Notes: a model not told the origin generated them from the letters alone. A DNA stretch of 64,000 nucleotides from JBBQER01 sp052148155 (GCA_052148155.1 JBKQIY010000019.1:124001-188000); one strand, 5' to 3'; positions 53,153-62,526 are shown, counted from the stretch's first letter. Made by a program: numbers and translations.

Positions 53153-54186
53153 TGGCCCGGCTGCCCCGCTACCGCACCGGCGATCCGGAGCTCGATCAGC
53201 GGCTCGCCGACCTCATCGCGTCGCTGGGCGACGTCCACGACACCGACCTCGTGTTCGAGTTGATGGTTTCAGCGGTTCGCCTCGCGCGCGACCGCGCGTC
53301 GCGCGGCGACTTGAAGATGGCCAACGCAGCCCTGAAAGAGATGCGCTACGCCTTCACGGTGTTCGAGCCGTACCGCTCGGCACGCAAGGCCGCGATCTTC
53401 GGATCGGCGCGCACGACGCGTGACGATCCGTTGTACCACCAGACGGTGGCGATCGCCCGCGAGCTCGCTGATGTCGACTGGATGGTCATCACCGGCGCCG
53501 GGCCCGGAATCATGGAAGCCGGTATCGAAGGCGCCGGCGCCGCGAACAGTTTCGGTGTGAGCATCCGGCTCCCGTTCGAGGCGGCCACCACACAGTTCCT
53601 CGCCGATGACCCCAAGCTCGTGAACTTCCGCTACTTCTTCACACGCAAGGTCACCTTCGTGAAAGAAGCGCATGCATTCGTGCTCCTACCCGGAGGGTTC
53701 GGAACGCTCGACGAGGCCTTCGAACTGTTGACCCTCGTGCAGACCGGCAAGTCGGTGCCGGCGCCGATCGTGCTGCTCGACGTTCCGGGCGGCACGTACT
53801 GGCAGAGCTGGACAGCCTTCGTAGAGCACGAACTGCAAGACCGGCGATACCTCTCACCAGCCGATCTCGAACTGTTCACCATCACCGACGATGTGCGCGT
53901 CGCGCTGCAGGAGATCACCGACTATTACCGCAACTATCACTCGTTGCGCTTCGTCGACGGTGATCTCGTACTTCGAATGCAGCACGTGCCGTCAGACGCC
54001 GCGCTCGCAAACCTTAACCACGACTTTGCCGACATCATCACGAGTGGCCAGATCGAGCCGGTCCCGACGAGCAAGGCCGAACTGGCCGACCGCGATGTCC
54101 CCGAACTTGCTCGGTTGCGTATGCGTTTCGATCGTCACTCGTACGCGCGACTGCACGTGCTGATCAAACGCCTCAACGAAACCTAA
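53152..54186 (+). CDS. LOG-family protein (long type)
   Basis: 344 residues. The central domain has AIFGSARTTRDDPLY, MVITGAGPGIMEAGIEGA and LLPGGFGTLDEAFE, the PGGxGTxxE motif of LOG phosphoribohydrolases, which release base from nucleoside monophosphates. N- and C-terminal extensions of about 80 residues set it apart from the 190-residue type. The start shares one base with the PfkB stop (TGATG), and its stop overlaps the convergent gene's stop. Confidence 0.82.
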   Translation: MARLPRYRTGDPELDQRLADLIASLGDVHDTDLVFELMVSAVRLARDRASRGDLKMANAALKEMRYAFTVFEPYRSARKAAIFGSARTTRDDPLYHQTVAIARELADVDWMVITGAGPGIMEAGIEGAGAANSFGVSIRLPFEAATTQFLADDPKLVNFRYFFTRKVTFVKEAHAFVLLPGGFGTLDEAFELLTLVQTGKSVPAPIVLLDVPGGTYWQSWTAFVEHELQDRRYLSPADLELFTITDDVRVALQEITDYYRNYHSLRFVDGDLVLRMQHVPSDAALANLNHDFADIITSGQIEPVPTSKAELADRDVPELARLRMRFDRHSYARLHVLIKRLNET

Positions 54187-54398
54187 TCGTCTGCGGTGAC
54201 GGGAGCGAGCGCGTTGATGGCCTTCGCTACCGCGCGGCGCGCTTGCTCCAGCCGCTTCTCGTTGGCGTTCGCAGCCTTCCCTGCGTCGCTGTCCGGATCG
54301 CGGGCGCGGTCGCGGAGACGGTCGTAGGCGAGGTCACGGAGCTCTTCTTCGATTGCGGCGAGCCGCTGCGCAATGCCTTCGTACTGTTCAGGTTGCAT
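54183..54398 (-). CDS. Small charged helical protein
   Basis: 71 residues: AQRLAAIEEELRDLAYDRLRDRARD, then KRLEQARRAVAKAINAL. It looks like one or two amphipathic helices, with no Cys or membrane segment. ATG 54398 overlaps the end of glcF by 11 bases, so it is probably expressed with the glc genes. Not recognised. Confidence 0.55.
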   Translation of the reverse strand: MQPEQYEGIAQRLAAIEEELRDLAYDRLRDRARDPDSDAGKAANANEKRLEQARRAVAKAINALAPVTADD

Positions 54399-55590
54399 CA
54401 GTCTTCTCCTCGAGCGCGCCTGCAAGCAGGTCAGCGGGATGGCAGACGTCGAGCCCGGCCTGGCGCAAGTGCAGCATGCAGCCCGGGTTGGCCGAAACGA
54501 CGAGGGGATTGCGGCCGCCTGCCGCGCGTAACGCCGCAACCTTGCGATCGCGAATGCTTGTTGCGAGCGCCGGCTGCAACATCGCGTAGGCGCCGCCCGC
54601 CCCGCAACACAGCCCGTCGTCGGCTGTTTCGACGAGCGTGTACGCGGGTGCCAGCAGAGTCCGCACCGCGCCGTGGGCGCCCTGCACGTGGCGAAGGTGG
54701 CACGGATCCTGCACGACGAGCGTCGCGCCGGTCTGGCGAACCGCAAGGGGTCGCTGCGCCACGACCCATTCGGAGAAATCGTGGACCCTCGCGCTGAACA
54801 CTTCGGCTTGTGCCGTGCCGAGCAACCGTCCGTAGTCTTTCATGACCGCGCCGCATCCTGCACTGTTCACAACGATCGGCGCGCTTCCGGGCATCGAGTT
54901 GATCACGCGCTGAGCGAGGGCCCTGGTCTGCGAGTCGCGACCCGCGTGGAGGTGGAGCGCGCCGCAGCAGTCGCCGCCACGGCCAGGGCGCGCGACCTCG
55001 GCGCCCGTGGCGCGCATCACCCGCACCGTCGATCGATGGGTGTCCCGCAGCCAGGCATCCATGACGCAGCCGGTGAAGCACCAGGCGGAAGGATTGCCGC
55101 CGCGAGGCACGTCGAGTGGTGCGGCAAGCGAGCGGGCCGAAAGGCGCGGCAACCCGAGCCGACGGGGCAGCAGTCTCAGGCGCTGCGCGGCCCATGCGAG
55201 CCAGGTGAGCGCGATGAGGAACGCATGGACGGGCAGGAGGAGCCGGTAGCCGATCCACTCAACCACGCGTTGCGGGCGCGAGGCCGACGATCCCCGTTCG
55301 TGCAGCGCCGACCGCGTCGATTCCATGAGATGTCCGAACTGGACCGACGACGGACACGCAGCCTCACAACCACGGCACTGCACGCATTCGTCCATCGCGA
55401 CTTCGAACGAGGCGTCGATCGGCCGGCCTTCGAACTCGACGAGTCGCATCGCCGCGATACGACCCCGCGGCGATGCGATCTCGAGCCCGGTCACGCGATA
55501 GGTCGGACAGTGCGGCAAACACAGTCCACACGAGACGCACGAGGCGAGCTCGTTCGCGTCGAGATCGAGCGGCCCGCCCGCGACGTTCAC
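54388..55590 (-). CDS. glcF: Glycolate oxidase iron-sulfur subunit
   Basis: 400 residues. Two CxxCxxCxxxCP clusters (CVSCGLCLPHCP and CVQCRGCEAACP) bind [4Fe-4S] centres; the CCG motif regions GDCCGALHLHAG and GLCCGAGGAYA are typical of GlcF/HdrB-like subunits. A hydrophobic stretch (LLLPVHAFLIALTWLAWAA) may associate it with the membrane. It passes electrons from GlcD/E. The GTG start overlaps glcE. Confidence 0.9.
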   Translation of the reverse strand: MNVAGGPLDLDANELASCVSCGLCLPHCPTYRVTGLEIASPRGRIAAMRLVEFEGRPIDASFEVAMDECVQCRGCEAACPSSVQFGHLMESTRSALHERGSSASRPQRVVEWIGYRLLLPVHAFLIALTWLAWAAQRLRLLPRRLGLPRLSARSLAAPLDVPRGGNPSAWCFTGCVMDAWLRDTHRSTVRVMRATGAEVARPGRGGDCCGALHLHAGRDSQTRALAQRVINSMPGSAPIVVNSAGCGAVMKDYGRLLGTAQAEVFSARVHDFSEWVVAQRPLAVRQTGATLVVQDPCHLRHVQGAHGAVRTLLAPAYTLVETADDGLCCGAGGAYAMLQPALATSIRDRKVAALRAAGGRNPLVVSANPGCMLHLRQAGLDVCHPADLLAGALEEKTDAT

Positions 55591-56567
55591 AGGGGAAGGC
55601 GACCCGGCGCGAGCTTGCGCGCCGGGTCGAAGGCGTCCTTGACGCGCCGCATCAACTCCGCGTTCGGTAACGGCCGGCCGAAACCGTCCATCTCGCGTGC
55701 GCCGGCCTCGCGCAGCAACCAGCCGTCATGACCGTGCGCGGCGGAGCGAGCGCGGCCGAGCGCGGCCGCGTCGTCGCCGGCGACGTGGACTGTCCCGACA
55801 CCGAGTTCGGCACACCAGCGGGCACCGGGAACTGCGTCGAGGTCACGTCCGAGGGCGGGTAGTTCGCCGGGTGCAACCGAGATGCGACCGCGGTGTTCGC
55901 CGTCGGGGAGCTTGGGTGCTTCGCTCGGATGCAGACCACTCGACTGCGTCTCGATGTCGGACTCGTCGCCTTCCAACAGGATCCACGCTTGTCGTCCGTC
56001 CCACAAGGTCGCCGCGGCACGGAACCGGTCTATCGGCTCAGGGGCCCGAAACCAGCGGGCATGGGCGGGGCGCGGCCGACAGCGCAGCGTCAACTGGACG
56101 AGCACGCCGAGGGTGCCAAACGAGCCGACGAGCAGGCGGGGCAGGTCGTAGCCGGTGACGTTCTTGACGGTCGGGCCGCCACCCTTCACGACCCGCCCGT
56201 CGGCGGTGACGAAACGCACCTCGAGCACGTGGTCGCGCAGCGGTCCGTGGCGCAGACGTCGGATACCGGAAACGCCACACGCAATTACGCCCCCGACCGT
56301 CGCGGCCGAATCGCGTGGGTCGAGCGCGCATTCCTGACCGTGAGCGGCCAACGTTTCGTCAAGGACCTTGCACGACGTTCCCGCGCCCACAGAAATGGTG
56401 AGGTCGTCGGGTTCGTAATGCGTGATGCCAGCCGGCGCGCTGATCTCCAGTCCCTCGCCCGACGGATTTCCGGTCTCCCACTGGGTGCGCGTCCCCACCG
56501 GAACAACAGCATCGGCGCTCGCGACGCAAGCGGCGATGGCATCCACCGCGCTCGCGGTCAGATCCAT
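55587..56567 (-). CDS. glcE: Glycolate oxidase FAD-binding subunit
   Basis: 326 residues. The FAD-binding PCMH part includes VVPVGTRTQW, ISVGAGTSCKVLDE and ATVGGVIACGVSGIRRLRHGP, with VKNVTGYDLPRLLVGSFGTLG. The C-terminus ends in the family-typical FDPARKLAPGRLP. ATG 56567 overlaps the end of glcD. With GlcD and GlcF it oxidises glycolate to glyoxylate. Confidence 0.9.
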   Translation of the reverse strand: MDLTASAVDAIAACVASADAVVPVGTRTQWETGNPSGEGLEISAPAGITHYEPDDLTISVGAGTSCKVLDETLAAHGQECALDPRDSAATVGGVIACGVSGIRRLRHGPLRDHVLEVRFVTADGRVVKGGGPTVKNVTGYDLPRLLVGSFGTLGVLVQLTLRCRPRPAHARWFRAPEPIDRFRAAATLWDGRQAWILLEGDESDIETQSSGLHPSEAPKLPDGEHRGRISVAPGELPALGRDLDAVPGARWCAELGVGTVHVAGDDAAALGRARSAAHGHDGWLLREAGAREMDGFGRPLPNAELMRRVKDAFDPARKLAPGRLPL

Positions 56568-57913
56568 GCGCCGTCGGGGACGCGCTGCAACTCGCCGCAC
56601 CGGCTTCCCCGCGGCAGCACCTTGAGCGGGTTCGCGACACCGTCGGGATCGAACGCATCGCGCAGTCGGGCCTGTGCGTCGAGATCATCTGGCGAGAACA
56701 GCAAAGGCATGAGATCGCGCTTCTCAATGCCCACGCCGTGCTCGCCGGTGAGGACACCGCCAGCCGCGATACACGTCGTGAGGATCTCGGTGCCCGCGTC
56801 GTAGACGCGCTCCCAGACGCCCGGATCGCGTCGATCGAACACGATCAGCGGATGGAGGTTGCCGTCGCCGGCGTGGAACACGTTCATCGTGATCAGCTCG
56901 TGTGCGTCGGCGATCTCGTAGACGCGCCGCAGAACTTCCACCAGACGCGTGCGGGGAACCACCGCGTCGTGGAGGTAATAGTCGGGAGCGATGCGCGCGA
57001 TTGCACCGAACGCCGACTTCCGGCCCTTCCAGAGCAAGGCGCGCTCGGCGTCGTCGGCGGCGATCCGGACGCTTACCGCTCCGTTGGTCATCGCGATCTC
57101 ACGTACGGCATCGACCTGCGCGCTGACACCTCGGTCGAGGCCGTCGACCTCCACGAGCAACACCGCCTGCGCGTCGCGCGGGTAGCCGGCGCCCACGAAA
57201 TCCTCCACCGCGGCCGTGATGCGGGCATCCATCATTTCGAGTGCGGCCGGGAGCACACCTCCGGCGATGGTGCCCGTCACAGTGGAAGCGGCCGCGTCGA
57301 TCGAGTCGAACGCACACAGCATCGTCGCGACCGCGGGCGGATGGGGCGTCAGCCGCACCGCCACTCGAGTCGCGATCCCCATCGTCCCTTCGGAACCCAC
57401 AAAGCAGCCGCGCAGGTCGTAACCCGGCATGTCCGGTGCGAGCCCGCCCAGCCGGACCGCCTCACCGTCGGCGAGCACGACGTCGACGGCGAGCACATGC
57501 GCCGACGTCACGCCCGCCGCAAGGCAATGCGGACCTCCCGCGTTGGTCGCGACGTTGCCGCCGATCGTGCACGCCTGCTGCGAAGACGGATCCGGCGCAT
57601 AGTGCAAGCCGAGGTGCGACACCGCTCGAGTCAGATCGAGATTGAGCAGGCCCGGCTCGACCCACGCGACACGGGCGTCGGGGTCGACGTCGAGCAGGCG
57701 GTTCATGCGGGTGGTCACGATCACGACGGCGTCCTCGAGCGGCGTCGCGCCACCCGCCAGCCCTGTCCCGCTCCCGCGAGCCACAAACGGCCGGCCGTGG
57801 CGGCGCGCAATCCGGACCGCGGCTGCGACCTCATCCGCCGATCGAGGCCAACACACCGCCACGGCATGTCCTTCGCTGACGCCTGCGTCGCGGGCATACA
57901 GCGCGAGCTCCAA
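56558..57913 (-). CDS. glcD: Glycolate oxidase subunit GlcD
   Basis: 451 residues. Motifs are ARGSGTGLAGGATPLEDAVV, YAPDPSSQQACTIGGNVATN and the FAD-oxidase C-terminal domain with VFHAGDGNLHP and GEHGVGIEKRDL. TTG 57913 is the only normal start, but homology-like sequence (LLVDLRDALGSAGASAESLE) continues upstream of it in frame without ATG, GTG or TTG; CTG 57955 is a candidate. It holds the flavin site and is the first of three overlapping glc genes. Confidence 0.85.
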   Translation of the reverse strand: MELALYARDAGVSEGHAVAVCWPRSADEVAAAVRIARRHGRPFVARGSGTGLAGGATPLEDAVVIVTTRMNRLLDVDPDARVAWVEPGLLNLDLTRAVSHLGLHYAPDPSSQQACTIGGNVATNAGGPHCLAAGVTSAHVLAVDVVLADGEAVRLGGLAPDMPGYDLRGCFVGSEGTMGIATRVAVRLTPHPPAVATMLCAFDSIDAAASTVTGTIAGGVLPAALEMMDARITAAVEDFVGAGYPRDAQAVLLVEVDGLDRGVSAQVDAVREIAMTNGAVSVRIAADDAERALLWKGRKSAFGAIARIAPDYYLHDAVVPRTRLVEVLRRVYEIADAHELITMNVFHAGDGNLHPLIVFDRRDPGVWERVYDAGTEILTTCIAAGGVLTGEHGVGIEKRDLMPLLFSPDDLDAQARLRDAFDPDGVANPLKVLPRGSRCGELQRVPDGAWI

Positions 57914-58057
57914 CGACTCCGCGCTGGCACCGGCGCTACCGAGCGCGTCGCGCAGATCAACGAGGAGCGCGTCGTGAGGTCCGATTCGGCCAGATTACCG
58001 GGGCGTCCGTGCGCCAGTCCGTAACTCACGATCTCGCGGTGACTACGCTCCGACGCC

Positions 58058-58822
58058 ATGACCGCACCGTCTCGTGAATGGGTAACGATCCCCGTCCCCG
58101 GCAAGGAACGCAAGCAGTGGCAGATCGACGTGACCTTTCTCATGTCGTCGTGGCGCTGCATCTTCGGCCAGGGCTGCCAAGGTGTGCTGACCGAGCCGGC
58201 CCCCGAACTCATTCAGGGCTGCTGCTCGTACGGCGCGCACGAATCGGAAAAGAAGGTGAAAGAACACGTCGAGAAGTTGGCCAGGCGTTTGGGCGACGAC
58301 GAGTGGCAGTTCAAGACGATCGGCCTCAAGAAGGGCGTATGGGCCAATGCCGGAAAAGGTGAGTGGCGCACCCGTCTGCATCAGGATGCGTGCGTGTTCC
58401 TCAACCGGCCCGGCTTCGAGGCGGGACCCGGTTGCGCGTTGCATCTCCACGCGCTGAACCGAGGCCAACACTTCTCCCAGACCAAGCCAACCGTATGCTG
58501 GCAACTTCCCCTGCGCACCTTCGATCGTGACGAGGAAGACGACAGCTCGGTCACGTCAGTGCTCAGCGAGTTCGGACGCGAGGGCTGGGGTGAGGGCGGG
58601 GAGGAGTTCGCGTGGTGGTGCACCGAGGCGCCCGAAGCGTTCACCGCACACGAGCCCGTCTACCGGTCGATGGAGACTGAGCTGCGGCTCATGCTCGGCG
58701 ACCACGTCTACGACGAGATCGTCAAGTACTGCGACGCGCGGCTCGCGGCCGGACCGTTGCCGTTGGCGCACCCGGCCGAAGTAAAAGTTTCGATAGGTCG
58801 CACTCGTCCACGCAGGCCGTAG
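58058..58822 (+). CDS. Cys-rich conserved actinobacterial protein
   Basis: 254 residues. Conserved blocks are WRCIFGQGCQGVLTEPAPEL, GCCSYGAH, DACVFLNRPGF, CALHLHAL, KPTVCWQLPL, EFAWWCTEAPEAF. Several Cys and His residues could bind metal. Proteins with all these blocks are common in actinobacteria and have no known function. It opens the + block after glcD and is followed after 4 bases by the TIGR03084-type gene. Confidence 0.75.
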   Translation: MTAPSREWVTIPVPGKERKQWQIDVTFLMSSWRCIFGQGCQGVLTEPAPELIQGCCSYGAHESEKKVKEHVEKLARRLGDDEWQFKTIGLKKGVWANAGKGEWRTRLHQDACVFLNRPGFEAGPGCALHLHALNRGQHFSQTKPTVCWQLPLRTFDRDEEDDSSVTSVLSEFGREGWGEGGEEFAWWCTEAPEAFTAHEPVYRSMETELRLMLGDHVYDEIVKYCDARLAAGPLPLAHPAEVKVSIGRTRPRRP

Positions 58823-58826
58823 TTCC

Positions 58827-59600
58827 TTGTCGAGCCTCGACGGCGCAACTCCCGGCGTGGACGATCTGCTCGACGATCTGGCCGCCGAGCAGCAAGCACT
58901 GCAGGAAGTTGTGGCGTCGATCGACACCGACGCGTGGTTGCGTCCGACGCCGGCACGCGGATGGGATGTGCGAGACACGATCGCGCATCTCGCCGACACG
59001 GACGAGATGGCGATCGCGACCGCGACCGACCAGCCCGACTCGATCAACTCGCGCGCGGCCGCCGCCGCGTCGAGTGAAGACCTGACGTATCAGGGCGTGT
59101 TGCGGGGCCGCCGGCTCGCGGGCCGTGACGTGCTCGCGTGGTGGGAGTCGACCACGGCAGCCGAGCACGAGATGTTTCGCACCATCGATCCCAATGTCCG
59201 GGTCCCGTGGGGCATCGGAATGCGGCTGCCCTCCTTCGTCACCGCGCGGCTGATGGAGACCTGGGCTCACGGCCTCGATGTGAATGCCGCGCTCGGCCGC
59301 GAGTCGCACGACACCGACCGCCTCGCTCACATCGCGTGGCTCGCGACCCGGGCGCTCCCCTACGCCTACGGCGTAGCCGGTCGCGAACCGACCGCAGAAC
59401 CGTTGCGGGTCGAACTCACGCTGCCGTCGGGTGCGCCGTGGAGCGCCGGACCGACGTCAGCGACGAGCCGGATCACAGGCCCCGCGGGCGAGTATTGCCG
59501 CGTGTTCGTACACCGCATGCCACGAGCCGACGCTCGGGCCGTGCGCGCCGAAGGTCCCGCGGCGATCGACGCGCTAGCCGTCGCCCGCGCGTTCCTGTAG
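58827..59600 (+). CDS. DinB-like/mycothiol-dependent maleylpyruvate isomerase-type protein (TIGR03084)
   Basis: 257 residues. The N-terminal four-helix bundle (LDDLAAEQQALQEVVASID, TPARGWDVRDTIAHLADTDE) and RLMETWAHGLDVNAALG match TIGR03084 proteins of the MDMPI family. The His of IAHLADTDE, Glu of METWAHG and its His would form the metal site. Some relatives use mycothiol. The TTG start at 58827 is weak; GTG 58857 is possible. Confidence 0.72.
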   Translation: MSSLDGATPGVDDLLDDLAAEQQALQEVVASIDTDAWLRPTPARGWDVRDTIAHLADTDEMAIATATDQPDSINSRAAAAASSEDLTYQGVLRGRRLAGRDVLAWWESTTAAEHEMFRTIDPNVRVPWGIGMRLPSFVTARLMETWAHGLDVNAALGRESHDTDRLAHIAWLATRALPYAYGVAGREPTAEPLRVELTLPSGAPWSAGPTSATSRITGPAGEYCRVFVHRMPRADARAVRAEGPAAIDALAVARAFL

Positions 59601-59616
59601 CAGGAGGGACCAGTCG

Positions 59617-60153
59617 ATGCCGTTGTTCTCGTTCGAAGGCCTCCGACCGCGTATCCACGTGTCGGCGTTCGTCGCGCCCACCGCGACGCTGGTTGGCGAC
59701 GTCATCGTCGAAGAAGGTGCGTCGGTGTGGTACGGCGCAGTGATTCGCGCCGACTACGCCCCGGTTATCGTGCGGCGGCGCGCCAACGTGCAAGACAATG
59801 CCGTGATCCACGGCTCGCCCGGACTCACGACCGACGTCGGCATCGGAGTGACCGTCGGCCACAACTGTGTGGTTCACGGCGCGCTCCTCGACGCGGGTTG
59901 CATCGTCGCCAATGGATCCGTCATCCTCGACGGCGCGACCGTTGGTGCCCGCGCCCTCGTCGCCGCGGGCTCCGTCGTCGCGGCCGGCGCGTCGATCCCC
60001 GCCGGCATGCTCGCATCCGGTTCGCCCGCGGTCGTGCGCAGACCGGTCAAGGGCAGCGGCGCCGAAACCTGGGTCGAGCTGAATCCGGGAGCGTACGCAG
60101 AACTCGCACAACGGCATCGGCGCGGCATCGCGTTCGTCGAACGGGAGGAGTGA
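59617..60153 (+). CDS. Gamma-carbonic anhydrase family protein
   Basis: 178 residues of left-handed beta-helix repeats (for example ATLVGDVIVEEGASVWYGAV, VTVGHNCVVHGALLDAGCIV). The His of NAVIHGSP, GHNCVVHG supply the expected zinc ligands. Many such proteins are not proven anhydrases. AGGAGGG stands about 8 bases before ATG. Follows the previous gene by 16 bases. Confidence 0.88.
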   Translation: MPLFSFEGLRPRIHVSAFVAPTATLVGDVIVEEGASVWYGAVIRADYAPVIVRRRANVQDNAVIHGSPGLTTDVGIGVTVGHNCVVHGALLDAGCIVANGSVILDGATVGARALVAAGSVVAAGASIPAGMLASGSPAVVRRPVKGSGAETWVELNPGAYAELAQRHRRGIAFVEREE

Positions 60154-60163
60154 ACACCTCGAG

Positions 60164-60499
60164 TTAGAGGTACAGGCCGGACTGACCCTCGGCGCGTGTG
60201 GACGCGATGGCGTGCACGTCTCGCTCGCGCAGAATGAGGTACTCCTCACCTCGGATCTCGACCTCGAAGCCCGTGTCCGGCGAGAAGAGCACACGGTCGG
60301 ACACTTCAATCGTGCGCACGGTCGGTCCCGCCGCAACGACCTCGGCCCACACCAGACGCCGGTCCACGTTGGCGGTCGCGGGAATGAGAATCCCGGCCCG
60401 AGATTTCCGTTCGCCAGCCTCGGTCGACGGGGCCAGGAGCAGCCGATCCGCGGTCATGCGTATCGAATGTTTGACCTCATCGTGCGGGTCGGCCGCCAT
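60164..60499 (-). CDS. GroES-like co-chaperonin (solitary)
   Basis: 111 residues. MTADRLLLAPSTEAGERKSRAGILIPATA, split as in GroES (mobile loop about 25-40), and RVLFSPDTGFEVEIRGEEYLILRERDV belong to the GroES fold. No groEL is near, and the mobile-loop sequence KSRAGILIPA is close to the normal GGIVLPD-type. A start at ATG 60457 would give a 97-residue protein of normal size. Convergent with the carbonic anhydrase gene. Confidence 0.8.
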   Translation of the reverse strand: MAADPHDEVKHSIRMTADRLLLAPSTEAGERKSRAGILIPATANVDRRLVWAEVVAAGPTVRTIEVSDRVLFSPDTGFEVEIRGEEYLILRERDVHAIASTRAEGQSGLYL

Positions 60500-60995
60500 A
60501 CAACGGGCAGGTTATCGACGGTTCGCACCCGATCCGGCGCCGGACCGAAATGCCAGCACAGCCTCCGCCGATGTCTCGCCGCCGTCTGGGAACGCCCGTC
60601 GTCATCGCGGCGCGGTCCGTCGGGGCGGCCGGAGCGGGACGACCAAGGCCCTGCATGGCAGACCGCCACCGGCGGCGCGAGCACGGTCGGCGCGTTCGAC
60701 ATCACCTTCGACGTCGGCGACATCGACGCTGCGCCTCGGACCGCCCACCGTCACGGTCGTGCATCACGGTGCCGTCAAGCACCCATGCGAGGCGCAAGGC
60801 ACGTCGCTCCTGGTGAAGGGCACGTCGGTGTCGGGGACGGTCACGCTCGCCGCCGGTGTCGACACCTCGAGTGCACAACTGCTGAACATGCGCTGTGGGG
60901 ATGAAGGGTCCGGTCGTGGTCGTATGAGATTTCGACGCGGAGGCCCGCCCGATAGTCCGCCGGCACAGCTGACTGAGTAGCCTCGCACCGCGACC
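60500..60995. other. 496-base gap with a possible frameshifted remnant
   Basis: The + strand contains protein-like pieces in two frames: GGASTVGAFDITFDVGDID at about 60672-60728, and from about 60728 LRLGPPTVTVVHHGAVKH, GTSLLVKGTSVSGTVTLAAG and a Cys pair (KHPCE, NMRCGD), ending in TAG at 60978-60980. A +1 change near 60728 would join them. No start or ribosome site is clear. Otherwise I see nothing in this gap. Confidence 0.25.
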
Positions 60996-61898
60996 ATGCT
61001 GGAGACCACCCTGCCCGTCAAAGTCCGTCGCCCGCTCGCGGCGACGTTGGGCGCGTATCTGCGGCTCACCAAGCCTCGAGTCATCGAGCTCCTGCTCATC
61101 ACCGCGGTTCCGCCGATGTTCCTGGCCCGCGAGGGCGTGCCGCCGTTGGGTCTGATGCTGTCCGTCGTCGTTGGTGGCGCCATGGCCGCCGGTGGCGCCA
61201 ACACGATCAACTGCTGGATCGAACGTGATCGCGACCAGCTCATGCGCCGCACCCTGTCCCGTCCGCTGCCGCAGGGCGAGATCGTGCCGTCGCGCGCGCT
61301 GATCTTCGGGATCGCGTTGAACGTGCTCGCGTTTGGCCTCCTCGCGTCGACCGCGAACCTGCTGGCCGCGGCCCTCACGATCTCCGCCACGCTGTTCTAC
61401 GTGTTCGTGTACACACTGTGGCTCAAACCCCGCACCGTCCAGAACATCGTGATCGGGGGCGCGGCGGGCGCAGTTCCGGCGCTCGTCGGATGGGCGGCTG
61501 TGCGAGGGAGTCTGGCCGCGCCGGCATGGCTGCTGTTCGCGATCGTGTTCTTCTGGACGCCTGCGCACTTCTGGGCGTTGGCGATGAAGTACCGCGACGA
61601 CTACGCGGCGGCAGGCATTCCGATGCTTCCGGTGGTGCGCGGCATCGAGGCGACCACCCGCCAGATCGCCGCGTACGCGATGGTCACCGTGGCGGTGACG
61701 TTCGCGATGACGCTCACGGGCGACGTCGGCCGGTTCTACGCCGCCGCCGTGCTGGTCCTCGGAGCGATCTTCGTCGTTCGTGCGCTCGCACTGGTCCGCA
61801 CCCCTACCCCCCAGGCTGCGATTCGATTCTTCGCCTGGTCGAACGTGTACCTCATGCTGGTGTTCGTCGCCGTTGCCGTCGACGCGCTCATCCGCTAG
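60996..61898 (+). CDS. ctaB: Heme O synthase (protoheme IX farnesyltransferase)
   Basis: 300 residues with about eight membrane helices of the UbiA superfamily. RLTKPRVIELLLITAVP, the aspartate-rich region NCWIERDRDQLMRRT and FFWTPAHFWALAMKYRDDYAAAG are signatures of CtaB/CyoE. It adds a farnesyl group to heme B for terminal oxidases. The stop overlaps the start region of the TlpA-like gene. Confidence 0.93.
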   Translation: MLETTLPVKVRRPLAATLGAYLRLTKPRVIELLLITAVPPMFLAREGVPPLGLMLSVVVGGAMAAGGANTINCWIERDRDQLMRRTLSRPLPQGEIVPSRALIFGIALNVLAFGLLASTANLLAAALTISATLFYVFVYTLWLKPRTVQNIVIGGAAGAVPALVGWAAVRGSLAAPAWLLFAIVFFWTPAHFWALAMKYRDDYAAAGIPMLPVVRGIEATTRQIAAYAMVTVAVTFAMTLTGDVGRFYAAAVLVLGAIFVVRALALVRTPTPQAAIRFFAWSNVYLMLVFVAVAVDALIR

Positions 61899-62514
61899 CG
61901 CGGGCGACGAACGCACCCGGCGGCCATCGCGCGCCGCAATCGCGGTGCTCGTGCTCGCGTCGTTGGCGATTCCAGCCGGCGCGCTCGCGTTGATCGTCAC
62001 CCACCGGGACGACCAAGACCGGAGCTCGCCCGCCGCGCAGTCCGCTCCCGGCCCAGCCACCGACACCAGCAAAGCTCGGATCGGCACCATCGCGCCGGAC
62101 TTCACGCTGACCAGCACGACCGGCGCGAAGGTCACGCTCTCGGCGCTGCGCGGTCAGCCAGTGATCATCGCGTTCTTCGCGTCGTGGTGCTATCCATGTG
62201 AGCGGGAGCTCCCGGTGCTCCAGCACTTCGCGCGCGCCGACGCGGGCCGCCTGCGGGTGATCGGCGTGAACTTCCAGGACCTCCCGAGCGACACCGCGAA
62301 CTTCGTACGGCAGCTCGGTATCACCTTCCCGGCATTGCTCGAAGATCCGAGCGGTCCGGTGGCGGACCGTTACGGCATTCTCGGTATCCCCCAGACCGTG
62401 TTCGTCGATGCCCGTGGCGTCGTCCGCGGCCGCGTCTACGGACAGACGAGCCAGCCCGCCCTCGAGCCGGCAATCGAGGACCTCCTACGCGGCGTCAACA
62501 TCAGGCCGGTCTGA
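61873..62514 (+). CDS. TlpA/ResA-like thioredoxin-fold protein
   Basis: 213 residues. An N-terminal membrane anchor (IAVLVLASLAIPAGALALIV) is followed by a linker and an AhpC/TSA-type thioredoxin domain with the active site ASWCYPCERE. GIPQTVFVDARGVV is the cis-Pro region. Outside the membrane it should reduce disulfides, for example in cytochrome c or oxidase assembly, consistent with ctaB upstream. TTG 61873 is used; GTG 61945 begins in the anchor. Confidence 0.8.
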   Translation: MPSTRSSASAGDERTRRPSRAAIAVLVLASLAIPAGALALIVTHRDDQDRSSPAAQSAPGPATDTSKARIGTIAPDFTLTSTTGAKVTLSALRGQPVIIAFFASWCYPCERELPVLQHFARADAGRLRVIGVNFQDLPSDTANFVRQLGITFPALLEDPSGPVADRYGILGIPQTVFVDARGVVRGRVYGQTSQPALEPAIEDLLRGVNIRPV

Positions 62515-62526
62515 GCGGCTCGGTTC

